IMG/VR virus record: IMGVR_UViG_3300010354_000825
Span: 1 to 21,221 of that record
DNA from: a virus
Reading direction: 5' to 3' (one strand)
DNA length: 21,221 nucleotides
Positions 1 to 6,222 of the stretch are shown in pieces. The position numbers and the translations under genes were made by a program. The first letter of the stretch is position 1; each line of letters starts with the position of its first letter. The notes under the pieces are model-generated. The model ran no database searches and had not been told where the DNA came from. It saw only the letters and a list, made by a program, of their open reading frames with translations.

Positions 1-10
1 AAAGCCCTAT

Positions 11-44
11 AAAAAATCCCTACATGTATTTAGCATGTAGGGAT
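11..44 (-). terminator. Rho-independent terminator at the end of the minus-strand unit
   Basis: Bases 16-26 (ATCCCTACATG) pair perfectly with 34-44 (CATGTAGGGAT), giving an 11-bp stem and a 7-base loop (27-33). Read on the minus strand, the hairpin is followed at once by six T residues (positions 16-11, the first also counted in the stem). That is the classic intrinsic terminator layout for minus-strand transcription. It lies 17 bases past the stop codon of the small gene at 62-256, so it should end the transcript that passes through all genes of the window. The plus-strand side lacks a comparable U tract. Confidence 0.88.
27..33 (-). promoter_or_regulatory. Late-promoter-like CTAAATA in the terminator loop
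   Basis: The hairpin loop reads exactly CTAAATA on the minus strand. The same heptamer lies upstream of two other genes here (284-290 and 15408-15414), and it resembles the T4 late promoter core. If active, transcription would start about 6 bases downstream, inside the second arm of the stem. The new RNA would then lack the first arm and could not form the terminator. This is inference: a single 7-base match in AT-rich DNA can occur by chance. Confidence 0.4.
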
Positions 45-61
45 ATTGGTGCCTATTTATA

Positions 62-256
62 TCACTCAGCGGCTGCTTCTTCTGCTGCTGGTGCTTCTTC
101 TGCTGGTGTCTCTAGAAGAGCAAGCGTTTCGAGACCACCTTGTAGTTTTAGGCGATACTCTTTCGCTTTTGCTAGATTGTCTTCTAGGTCTGCAATCTGC
201 TTATCTGCAGCTGCTAGTTGTTCTTCAAAGTTCTTTTTGAGTTGTTCAGTGTCCAT
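62..256 (-). CDS. Small Ala/Glu-rich coiled-coil protein, function unknown
   Basis: A 64-residue acidic protein. Residues 1-45 are strongly helical with heptad spacing of Leu, Ala and Ile (EEQLAAADKQIADLEDNLAK), as expected for a coiled coil. The tail from about residue 49 is an Ala/Glu/Pro-rich low-complexity stretch that probably stays flexible. There is no signal peptide or membrane segment. It is set apart from the preceding oxygenase gene by a 30-base gap, has a CTAAATA late-type promoter about 28 bases upstream (284-290), and is followed directly by the terminator at 11-44, so it may be transcribed alone as well as by read-through. Its base composition (26 of 60 G+C in 121-180) is closer to the structural genes than to the AT-rich enzyme cassette beside it. 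The plus-strand reading frames across this gene are shadows. A virion-associated or scaffold-like role is possible but unproven. Confidence 0.8.
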   Translation of the reverse strand: MDTEQLKKNFEEQLAAADKQIADLEDNLAKAKEYRLKLQGGLETLALLETPAEEAPAAEEAAAE

Positions 257-283
257 GTGTTTATCTAGAATAATGTGACTTTT

Positions 284-290
284 TATTTAG
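284..290 (-). promoter_or_regulatory. Candidate late promoter CTAAATA for the 64-residue gene
   Basis: The minus strand reads CTAAATAAAAAG here, overlapping the stop codon (287-289) of the upstream oxygenase gene and lying 28 bases before the ATG at 256-254. T4-like late promoters consist of a single TATAAATA-type box with the start about 6 bases downstream. That would leave a leader of about 20 bases. Confidence 0.55.
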
Positions 291-895
291 TAGTGTTCTT
301 CTCCAACGTCATCTACATTCCAAGTAATATTTCCAGAAACAGTAATGCGTTCTTTGTCTGTAGAATTATATGGATAAACTGCGTGTTTAGTAGTGGAAGG
401 AAACATTAATATAACACCATTCCATGATTTGTCAACAGGCAAAACTTCATTCTCTAACTGAAATGTTCCATTACTAGAATGAATATTTCTTTCTTCCGAT
501 CCATATGGTATATCTATGAATATAACAAAACTTATAATTCCTGAATGATCATGTAATGGATTATACTCATTTTTTTGTTGATAGTTTACCCATAATTTTT
601 TTAACTTATAAAAAAATTTAGGATCTTTAATGAAATCAAAATCCCACGGGCAAGTTTTATATACATCTTTCCATAAAAATCTAGCACATGATAAAATATA
701 ATTTTCAAAATCAAAACTCCAACTATTTAAACTAGATTGTTGATTTAATGCTCCAGCTAATCTGTTGTTCATATTCCAAATTTGTTCTTTTCTTCTTTGT
801 TTTGTAGATTCAAACAAATCTTGATAAATTTTTTGTGGTATTTTTTCGGTGAAATAACTCAGATTGTTTTGATATTTTACGCCCACCATATCCAT
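287..895 (-). CDS. Putative 2-oxoglutarate/Fe(II) oxygenase (2OG-FeII_Oxy_5-like)
   Basis: A 202-residue soluble protein resembling the small 2OG-Fe(II) oxygenases common in marine T4-like phages. In order: an alpha-helical N-terminal half (about 1-100); the metal-site motif NPLHDHSG with H115, D116 and H117; a beta-rich segment; FPSTTKHAVYPY, whose H171 would be the distal iron ligand; and RITVSGNITW, whose R183 would bind the 2-oxoglutarate carboxylate. These enzymes couple oxidative decarboxylation of 2-oxoglutarate to hydroxylation of a substrate that cannot be predicted here. The near motif is HxH rather than the usual HxD/E, unless D116 takes part, so activity is not assured. It overlaps the end of the upstream oxygenase by 19 bases. 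An in-frame ATG at 889 is an equally plausible start. Very AT-rich. Confidence 0.72.
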   Translation of the reverse strand: MDMVGVKYQNNLSYFTEKIPQKIYQDLFESTKQRRKEQIWNMNNRLAGALNQQSSLNSWSFDFENYILSCARFLWKDVYKTCPWDFDFIKDPKFFYKLKKLWVNYQQKNEYNPLHDHSGIISFVIFIDIPYGSEERNIHSSNGTFQLENEVLPVDKSWNGVILMFPSTTKHAVYPYNSTDKERITVSGNITWNVDDVGEEHY

Positions 896-1446
896 CCAGT
901 TAAAATATATTTTTCGTTAGTTTGTGAAATTTGCCCTTTATGTAAATGAGTATATGATGCTGGAAATAAAACCGTATTTCCTTTTCTTGCAGTAGTAATA
1001 TAATCTTGATGATAAAATTCTGTTCCGCCATCTTCAACATCATTTAAATATGTAATATAAACAAAAGCTCTATCACAAGCATCTAAACTACCACCATCTG
1101 CGTGCCACGCATAATATCCTTGACCTTTTTCATAATATTGAATTTGAGGAAGAAATCTTGATGTAAATTTTTGATTTGTAAGTTTGTATTTTTTTAAGTA
1201 ATCATTTATAAAACTATCCAATTCTTTATGATACAAATCAAATTTGTAGTCTGATGGAGATCCTATTTCTAATGCTTTATTGAGAAAAAAATCTTTACTT
1301 TCTTTAAAATCTTTGTTTATATTTCCTGGTCCTCCAACACATCCTGGTGTAACTAATCCTCTTTTTTCTGCTTCGTGATACAACTCAATAAGAGCATCAC
1401 AAATAGATAAATCGGTTAATTGATATTCTTCAATAAAATTTGTCAT
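877..1446 (-). CDS. Putative prolyl-4-hydroxylase-like 2OG-Fe(II) oxygenase
   Basis: A 189-residue protein with a clear P4H-type 2OG-Fe(II) oxygenase domain (2OG-FeII_Oxy_3 type) in its C-terminal half. Numbering from this start, the motif YYAWHADGG gives iron ligands H115 and D117. FPASYTHLHKG supplies the distal His (H167, or H169), and K179 in KYILTGW is placed to bind 2-oxoglutarate. The strand DGGTEFYHQD between them is typical of the jelly-roll core. The N-terminal 90 residues are helical. I chose the ATG at 1446-1444 because it overlaps the stop of the upstream U32/methyltransferase gene as ATGA; the frame stays open upstream to 1482, which would add 12 residues and a 40-base overlap. 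Proteins of this family hydroxylate proline or other residues or small molecules; the substrate here is unknown. The neighbouring second oxygenase and U32-like gene suggest a joint modification module. Confidence 0.85.
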   Translation of the reverse strand: MTNFIEEYQLTDLSICDALIELYHEAEKRGLVTPGCVGGPGNINKDFKESKDFFLNKALEIGSPSDYKFDLYHKELDSFINDYLKKYKLTNQKFTSRFLPQIQYYEKGQGYYAWHADGGSLDACDRAFVYITYLNDVEDGGTEFYHQDYITTARKGNTVLFPASYTHLHKGQISQTNEKYILTGWIWWA

Positions 1447-3137
1447 TTTTCTAATACCATTATATAAAGACCATTCCACCAACTATTTTCATCTTCTGGG
1501 ATTGATGTTAATATTTTTCTATTAAACAAAACTTTTAAATTATTTTCTTGACAAAATTGATCTGCAGATTCTATAACTCCCATAAAGTTTGCATCATCCA
1601 ATATTAAAATAAATTTATTAGCAAAACATGGAAGCAAATGATTTAAATATAATTTTTGATTTTCTGGATCATGATCAGCATCATAAAAAATAATATTTGG
1701 TTTTGTTCCATAAAAATTACTTTGATCAACATCCAAAATAGATTTGTTTAATAAACATGTTTTGTTTGTTATTGCATTGGAAATAAAATAATCTTTTAAA
1801 TTTATATTTGGTAAATCAATATTCAAATCATCTCTAAATGGTTTAATATCTATCTGAGAAAAATCATCAACTGCAAATGACATACAATGATTATGATTTT
1901 CTATTGCAGCAAAAAATGTGCTTCCAGTATATAATCCCAGTTCAAGATAAACAGATCCAAATGAACCACATAAGTTATTTAAGAAATGTCTAACTTTATT
2001 TGATGATAAACCTCTAATATTAAAAGTTTTTTCGTCAAAAGAACTTTCATTTTTTGATGCTAAATCAATAGCATCCAATACAATTTTTACATATTCATCT
2101 AAAGTTCTATGTTCTTTCTTTAAACGTGATTCGATTACTGAATCACAGTATTTGCATTTCCAACAATCAAACCTACAAGTTTTGATTTTTTCTCTCCAAA
2201 TATCAATTGGTTTTTGCTCTATAGAAACATCTTCAATATAATCATTAAACTGTGGAAATAATATCTCTTCATTGGAAACCCAACGTTCAACTATATCCAT
2301 AGTTTCTTTTAAACGCATAGCATTTTCTCTGCCATGCATTTTAAAAACATCAATACCAAGATCGATAAATTCTTCCCAATCTTTTTTCCATGGAGGAAGA
2401 TTTGCTGCTTTTAAAGAAGTTGCTGGATCTTCTTCATCCCATTTGGAACAAGAAACTCTACTGATACTATCACTAAAATACTGTGGATTATTTGGTCTTC
2501 GTGAATTATTATAATGATAATGTTCGGTCATAATAGGGCATCCACCCCAACATCCTTCGTTTGCTAGCAAAGAAATCTTTACTGGGTTTCCAATAGTTTC
2601 ACAATAATCTTTAGCTTCTTTGATTCTGATAAGAGAATCCCTATCACGCATTAAATCTCTATCTAGATTGATGTAATTAAATCCTGCTTTTGCTAAAGAT
2701 ACTATTTCATTAGGTCTTGTTACTTCTCTGAGAATAGTATTTTTTACAAATAGTTCTGGAAATTCTTTCTGTATCTGCCCCGTCATCATCCATGATGTGT
2801 GGGGAATAGTTGCTATTCTTACACCTGCATCGTAGACTGGTTTAAAATGACTGATAAAAATATCTAAATTTTCCTGAGATGGAACAACTTGAATATTATT
2901 AAAAGTTGCTGATAGAGGTATTCCAGTTTGTTCCGAAATATACAAAGCATTTAGAGTGGTATCTCTAATATCTCCAATAAATGTATCGCCCATAGCATCC
3001 TGCAAAAACGGAGGCATACGGCATGTAAAATATAAATCGTAAATATAATTTTTATACTTTAAAAGAAATGGTATAAATGTATTGTCAACAAATTCCTCAT
3101 TCAACTTCGAGTTGATCGGGATCGAGAAAAGGCGCAT
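1443..3137 (-). CDS. Peptidase-U32-like domain fused to a class I SAM methyltransferase
   Basis: A 564-residue two-domain protein. Residues 1 to about 345 resemble the U32 family (UbiU/UbiV, RlhA, TrhP), TIM-barrel Fe-S proteins mostly involved in oxygen-independent hydroxylation of RNA or quinones rather than proteolysis. Visible signs are NEGCWGGCP with C196 and C200 followed by an H-rich EHYHYN stretch, C230, and DVFKMHGREN, matching the family's K-x-x-GR element. A further cluster C-x3-C-x2-C-x2-C (C321, C325, C328, C331) could bind another Fe-S cluster or zinc. Residues from about 365 to the end look like a Methyltransf_24/TylF-type methyltransferase: SVYLELGLYTGST is the SAM-binding motif I, followed by FYDADHDPE and FILILDD. 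It overlaps the 71-residue gene upstream by 41 bases and the P4H-like gene downstream by 4. No ribosome-binding site is obvious, so translation is probably coupled. The substrate is unknown. Confidence 0.75.
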   Translation of the reverse strand: MRLFSIPINSKLNEEFVDNTFIPFLLKYKNYIYDLYFTCRMPPFLQDAMGDTFIGDIRDTTLNALYISEQTGIPLSATFNNIQVVPSQENLDIFISHFKPVYDAGVRIATIPHTSWMMTGQIQKEFPELFVKNTILREVTRPNEIVSLAKAGFNYINLDRDLMRDRDSLIRIKEAKDYCETIGNPVKISLLANEGCWGGCPIMTEHYHYNNSRRPNNPQYFSDSISRVSCSKWDEEDPATSLKAANLPPWKKDWEEFIDLGIDVFKMHGRENAMRLKETMDIVERWVSNEEILFPQFNDYIEDVSIEQKPIDIWREKIKTCRFDCWKCKYCDSVIESRLKKEHRTLDEYVKIVLDAIDLASKNESSFDEKTFNIRGLSSNKVRHFLNNLCGSFGSVYLELGLYTGSTFFAAIENHNHCMSFAVDDFSQIDIKPFRDDLNIDLPNINLKDYFISNAITNKTCLLNKSILDVDQSNFYGTKPNIIFYDADHDPENQKLYLNHLLPCFANKFILILDDANFMGVIESADQFCQENNLKVLFNRKILTSIPEDENSWWNGLYIMVLEK

Positions 3138-3312
3138 AATCTTTTACCACTTTATTAATGAACTCTTGTTCTGTTTCTGGAACCATATCTTCGGCATGTC
3201 TCTTTGCAATTTGCAAGAGTGCATCTCTATTCAAATCTTTATTTTTATCTTTTAGATTATAGTATTGATAAACTTCATAATGAATAATTGGTAGTAACTC
3301 TAGATACCTCAT
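3097..3312 (-). CDS. Small protein of unknown function (71 residues)
   Basis: I do not recognise this gene. It encodes a 71-residue, mostly helical protein, aromatic-rich near the N-terminus (HYEVYQYYNL) and acidic at its C-terminus, with no membrane segment or cysteine. It starts in an ATGA overlap with the preceding gene (3309-3312) and has AAGG about 10 bases upstream of the ATG. Its last 41 bases also encode the first residues of the U32-like gene in another frame. Tight overlaps on both sides, and a frame that stays open between them, favour a real gene. It may work with the preceding 269-residue proteins, since the three form one overlapping block. Confidence 0.65.
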   Translation of the reverse strand: MRYLELLPIIHYEVYQYYNLKDKNKDLNRDALLQIAKRHAEDMVPETEQEFINKVVKDYAPFLDPDQLEVE

Positions 3313-4118
3313 TCTTCGCTACCTTTTAGTTTAAACTGACCATTATATTTATGAAACTCCAACTTGGGCAATGCAATACCTTCTTTTCCTAATTGATTTT
3401 GTATTTCTGGTAGTGTTAACTGATGCATTTTATCGATACCACCACCAATCATCCCAGAATATTTTACCGCAATCTCAAGTGTTTTTACTTGATCCTCTTC
3501 TCCCATTTCCATAATAGATGACATATTACCAGCACCTATTCTTCCATAGGAAATAATATCCATAGCAGCTTGTTTGCCCATCCTAGCAATCCAATAGATT
3601 CTTTCTTCTTCTTCATTCCTATTTGTATAATATTCTATTGGATGTTCTTCATCTACATATTGATCAATAATATCTAAAAATATTCTTATCTCTTCCTGAG
3701 CTTGTTTTAATTTTCTTTTCCAAATAGTGATATCATAATCATTTTTTTCTAAGTTAATTTGAGTTAACTCTTTTTCTAAATCATCTACAGAATTTTCAAT
3801 CTCTCTTAAAAATTTTTTTCTAATAACTTCTGCTTTTCTTAAACTTGTTCGTATTTCAATATAAGAATGATATCTAGTTTCCAACTCCATTAGTGCTTGT
3901 CTAGTTTTTCTCCATGGAGTTATTTGACTATCAGTAACAAAATGTTGACACTGATATTCAGTCATACCAGAATTAAAATGAAGTGCTTCTTCCATCCACT
4001 TCCATTCTTTTTCTGTTATGTTATATTCAGTAACAAAATCTTTACTAAGTTTAATATCACTTACGTCAGCACTAACTATTGCTTTAACGTTGTTGATAAA
4101 TTCAGAATTTAAAGACAT
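3309..4118 (-). CDS. Conserved-looking protein with a long coiled coil, function unknown
   Basis: A 269-residue charged protein not assigned to a family. Residues about 80-155 are a long helical, heptad-like stretch (KKFLREIENSVDDLEKELTQ) typical of a coiled coil. The C-terminal 75 residues contain small Gly-rich turns (SYGRIGAG, YSGMIGGG). The frame is open up to an ATG at 4226, but that start would give a 125-base overlap and a leader unlike the rest. The ATG at 4118-4116 is preferred because GAGG lies 9 bases ahead of it (4128-4131) and the overlap with the upstream gene shrinks to 17 bases. Its place in the late unit between adhesin-type genes and the enzyme cassette suggests a virion or assembly role, without direct proof. 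Confidence 0.75.
   Translation of the reverse strand: MSLNSEFINNVKAIVSADVSDIKLSKDFVTEYNITEKEWKWMEEALHFNSGMTEYQCQHFVTDSQITPWRKTRQALMELETRYHSYIEIRTSLRKAEVIRKKFLREIENSVDDLEKELTQINLEKNDYDITIWKRKLKQAQEEIRIFLDIIDQYVDEEHPIEYYTNRNEEEERIYWIARMGKQAAMDIISYGRIGAGNMSSIMEMGEEDQVKTLEIAVKYSGMIGGGIDKMHQLTLPEIQNQLGKEGIALPKLEFHKYNGQFKLKGSEE
3346..3353 (-). promoter_or_regulatory. Possible internal late promoter CATAAATA
   Basis: The minus strand reads CATAAATA, the same octamer as the well-placed site at 6215-6222, about 34 bases ahead of the 71-residue gene's ATG. It lies inside the coding region of the preceding gene, so it may be chance in AT-rich sequence. It would give the 71-residue gene and the enzyme cassette an entry point of their own. 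Confidence 0.3.
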
Positions 4119-4911
4119 AAGCATCAACCTCATACTCTGGTTTTCTATCCCAATCGGTTGGAGATTTAGTTCTTTCCAACTCAATTGCTTGAGAAGTTGG
4201 CATAATAATACCAAACATATCCTCATATAATATATTTAGATCCCATATTGTATCTGCTTCTTCAAACTGTTTGCATACTTTTTGGTAATCTACTAACATG
4301 GTAGAAAGTTTATCTTGATACTCTTCTGCTTTTTCTAAAATTTTAACAGCAAGATAATCTTTTTCCAATCCTCTTTCGTTAGCAATATAATCTAAAAATG
4401 GAGTGATGTGCCCATCAGATCCTTTATATGTTAACCACTCTCTAGCTTCATGCTTTTGAGTTTCCCATGACGCAGCTTCTAAATCTGTAGTATCTCTTAA
4501 AACTTTATAACGAGTATCAAATTCGTCTTGAACAATTTCAAGAGCAAAAATACGCATAAAATCTACAACTTCTTTTTTGATTTCATCTGTTAGAGGAACT
4601 TCTACTTTTAAAGTTCCTCCTGCTGGAGTATATGCTACTGCTTCTCCATTTACAGTTGCTAAAACTTTACCGTATGGTCTAACTTCAGCAAAAAAAGCAG
4701 CACCATTTTTTGCTTGTCTTTCCGTTACTTCTTTATATTTTTTATTCCATTGTTTGTGATAAATTTGAAATAAATTTTCACTTACTTCAATACAAGAAAA
4801 ATGCATGAGTTGAAACATTTCAACCATGTGGAGTCTTTCATCTCCAGTTTGGTTGGAGTTTAAATATAGATTAGGATTTACGTCGAATTCGTTGACGATT
4901 ATGTATCTCAT
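4102..4911 (-). CDS. Hypothetical late protein, 269 residues
   Basis: I do not recognise a named family. The protein opens with MRYIIVNEFDVNP and is rich in charged and aromatic residues. A beta-type segment around 70-105 (FFAEVRPYGKVLATVNGEAV) is followed by a mainly helical region from about 108 to 235, including a possible coiled coil around 185-220 (LEKAEEYQDKLSTMLVDYQK). There is no signal peptide or membrane span. The start is supported by a good ribosome-binding site, AAAGAGGA, with GAGG 7 bases from the ATG (4919-4922) and overlapping the stop codon region of the adhesin-like gene upstream. Its 3' end overlaps the next gene by 17 bases. The context suggests a tail- or fibre-associated function, such as an attachment or assembly factor for the preceding fibre proteins; this is inference. 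Confidence 0.75.
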   Translation of the reverse strand: MRYIIVNEFDVNPNLYLNSNQTGDERLHMVEMFQLMHFSCIEVSENLFQIYHKQWNKKYKEVTERQAKNGAAFFAEVRPYGKVLATVNGEAVAYTPAGGTLKVEVPLTDEIKKEVVDFMRIFALEIVQDEFDTRYKVLRDTTDLEAASWETQKHEAREWLTYKGSDGHITPFLDYIANERGLEKDYLAVKILEKAEEYQDKLSTMLVDYQKVCKQFEEADTIWDLNILYEDMFGIIMPTSQAIELERTKSPTDWDRKPEYEVDAYVFKF

Positions 4912-4918
4912 TGGTGTT

Positions 4919-4922
4919 CCTC
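4919..4922 (-). promoter_or_regulatory. Ribosome-binding site GAGG for the gene starting at 4911
   Basis: GAGG (within AAAGAGGA) lies 7 bases before the ATG at 4911-4909 and fixes that start. It directly follows the stop codon (4924-4926) of the upstream gene, so a terminating ribosome could restart here. Confidence 0.7.
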
Positions 4923-4923
4923 T

Positions 4924-6192
4924 TTATTGCATTGTTCTTGCGGTGATGGAAGCAGCTGCAGAGCAACAACCCCCAGATGATTGCCCATAATGTCCTTTTG
5001 GTCTAGAAGCAGCGCCTAAAGAAGTTTCCACATCAGTTGTATAATCCCATTTTGTAGTTTGATTGTTTTGTTGGTTATCATAGTTGCCTAACATATAACC
5101 CCAATCCTGACCCATTTCAAAATTTTCTTCTCCGTATGCACGAACTTTATTTCCGCTAGTTAATCCAGAACCAGTAGATCCACTATATTTGGTCCATGGA
5201 GTAGTTACGTTATTTCCAGTTCCAGCGTAAAAATGACCATACTTTGATGGAAGGAACTTACAAACTCCATCAGGTGCGGCATTAGATGACCAAGAAGACC
5301 AAGAATCATTTGAATGAGCCATCGAGTATCTAGCTCCACCAAATGATGCCCATGAATAGTTTTCATCACCACATGCAGCAGTTTGACCAGCGCCAGATGG
5401 TGAAGACCCACTTTGATACATAATTTCAGTTGGGAAATGTAGTTTTCCTACTGCAGCATTACCACCACCAAGATTATACCCTGCCTGTTGAACTTGGGCA
5501 GTAGCACATGCGTTAGTATCACGACCCACTGGCATATCCCAACCACCAGCAGTGTTATATCCCATTACGTTTTTTGGATCATCTCCATCATAACCATAGT
5601 TATGTGGTTGATATGTTCCATCCCCTTGCTGTCTCTTTACACCAGTGTGTAAACCAATGGATGAAGTGTGTGACGAATTACCACTAAAAGCATCAACAGT
5701 TCCGTGCATATAACCAAAATAATCTCCCCAAGTAGAATCCAAATAAGAACCTGCACGATCTAACTGTTCACCACAATAAAAAGTAGTATCTGTTGCGTGC
5801 CAAGTTTTATTTACTGTTTTCCAAGGTTGAGATCCTTTATATCCAGCTAATAAAAATCCATGAGTAATCAAACTTCTGTATCTAAATCCAGTTAGAGGAG
5901 CAGATGGAGGATTTGCCGCCCCAGGATATGCCCAGAAAGCAGCACCATCAGTTCCATCAGAAACGAGATAAGCACCTCTTGTAGCAGTAGATTGAGCAGG
6001 AAGACCACCACCAACTTCTTTCCAAGCACTACCATTCCAAATCTCTGCTTTATTATCTGTGGAGTTATAGATAACTTGACCGAGAGTTGGCGATGATGGT
6101 TTTGAATTAGAAGCAAATTGTGGAAGTCTGAGACCAACAGTGCTTAATTGAGCATTGCCCGTTACTACAGTTCCAACATTTAACTGCGACAT
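4924..6192 (-). CDS. Probable tail-fibre/adhesin-type virion protein
   Basis: A 422-residue protein rich in Gly, Ser, Asn, Trp, Tyr and His. The N-terminus (MSQLNVGTVVTGNAQLSTVG) resembles short fibre proteins of marine phages. Residues 27-63 hold a module common in phage fibres (KPSSPTLGQVIYNSTDNKAE then IWNGSAWKEVGGG), which recurs in the 1709-residue protein. From about residue 100 a long Trp/Gly/Asn-rich region (THGFLLAGYKG, NVMGYNTAGGWDMP, NYSWASFGGARYSMAHSN) probably forms beta structure; a kelch-like propeller is one option. Six or more cysteines, including a CC pair near the end (GGCCSAAASITARTM), are unusual for such a protein. It has its own late-type promoter (6215-6222) and follows a chaperone-like gene, which fits a receptor-binding fibre tip or short fibre. 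Evidence is compositional and contextual. Confidence 0.75.
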   Translation of the reverse strand: MSQLNVGTVVTGNAQLSTVGLRLPQFASNSKPSSPTLGQVIYNSTDNKAEIWNGSAWKEVGGGLPAQSTATRGAYLVSDGTDGAAFWAYPGAANPPSAPLTGFRYRSLITHGFLLAGYKGSQPWKTVNKTWHATDTTFYCGEQLDRAGSYLDSTWGDYFGYMHGTVDAFSGNSSHTSSIGLHTGVKRQQGDGTYQPHNYGYDGDDPKNVMGYNTAGGWDMPVGRDTNACATAQVQQAGYNLGGGNAAVGKLHFPTEIMYQSGSSPSGAGQTAACGDENYSWASFGGARYSMAHSNDSWSSWSSNAAPDGVCKFLPSKYGHFYAGTGNNVTTPWTKYSGSTGSGLTSGNKVRAYGEENFEMGQDWGYMLGNYDNQQNNQTTKWDYTTDVETSLGAASRPKGHYGQSSGGCCSAAASITARTMQ

Positions 6193-6214
6193 AATAGATA
6201 CCTATTTGTATTAT

Positions 6215-6222
6215 TATTTATG
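6215..6222 (-). promoter_or_regulatory. Candidate late promoter CATAAATA for the adhesin-like gene
   Basis: The minus strand reads CATAAATA, differing from the T4 late box TATAAATA at one base, about 22 bases before the ATG at 6192-6190. A start about 6 bases downstream leaves a leader of about 15 bases. The gap it occupies is 25 bases, otherwise unexplained by coding; the box overlaps the upstream gene's stop codon region. Only a weak TAGG ribosome site is present. Confidence 0.55.

Noticed and set aside
24-278. Plus-strand open frames over the left-end small gene
   Set aside because: They are low-complexity Ser/Ala and Leu mirrors of the Ala/Glu-rich minus-strand gene, with no ribosome-binding site.
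1447-1482. Upstream ATG at 1482 for the P4H-like oxygenase
   Set aside because: The ATG at 1446 forms an ATGA overlap with the previous stop, the junction used elsewhere in this window. The longer form remains possible.
1443-3137. Reading the U32-like protein as a protease or as a radical SAM enzyme
   Set aside because: Characterised U32 members are mostly Fe-S hydroxylases. The C-x3-C-x2-C cluster is late in the domain, without other radical SAM features.
4119-4226. Upstream ATG at 4226 extending the coiled-coil gene to 305 residues
   Set aside because: It would add a 125-base overlap with the previous gene and has weaker support than the ATG at 4118, which has GAGG 9 bases ahead of it.
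5205-6137. Minus-strand alternative-frame ORFs inside the 422-residue gene
   Set aside because: They are shadows with a composition unlike any protein family; the main frame carries clear fibre modules.
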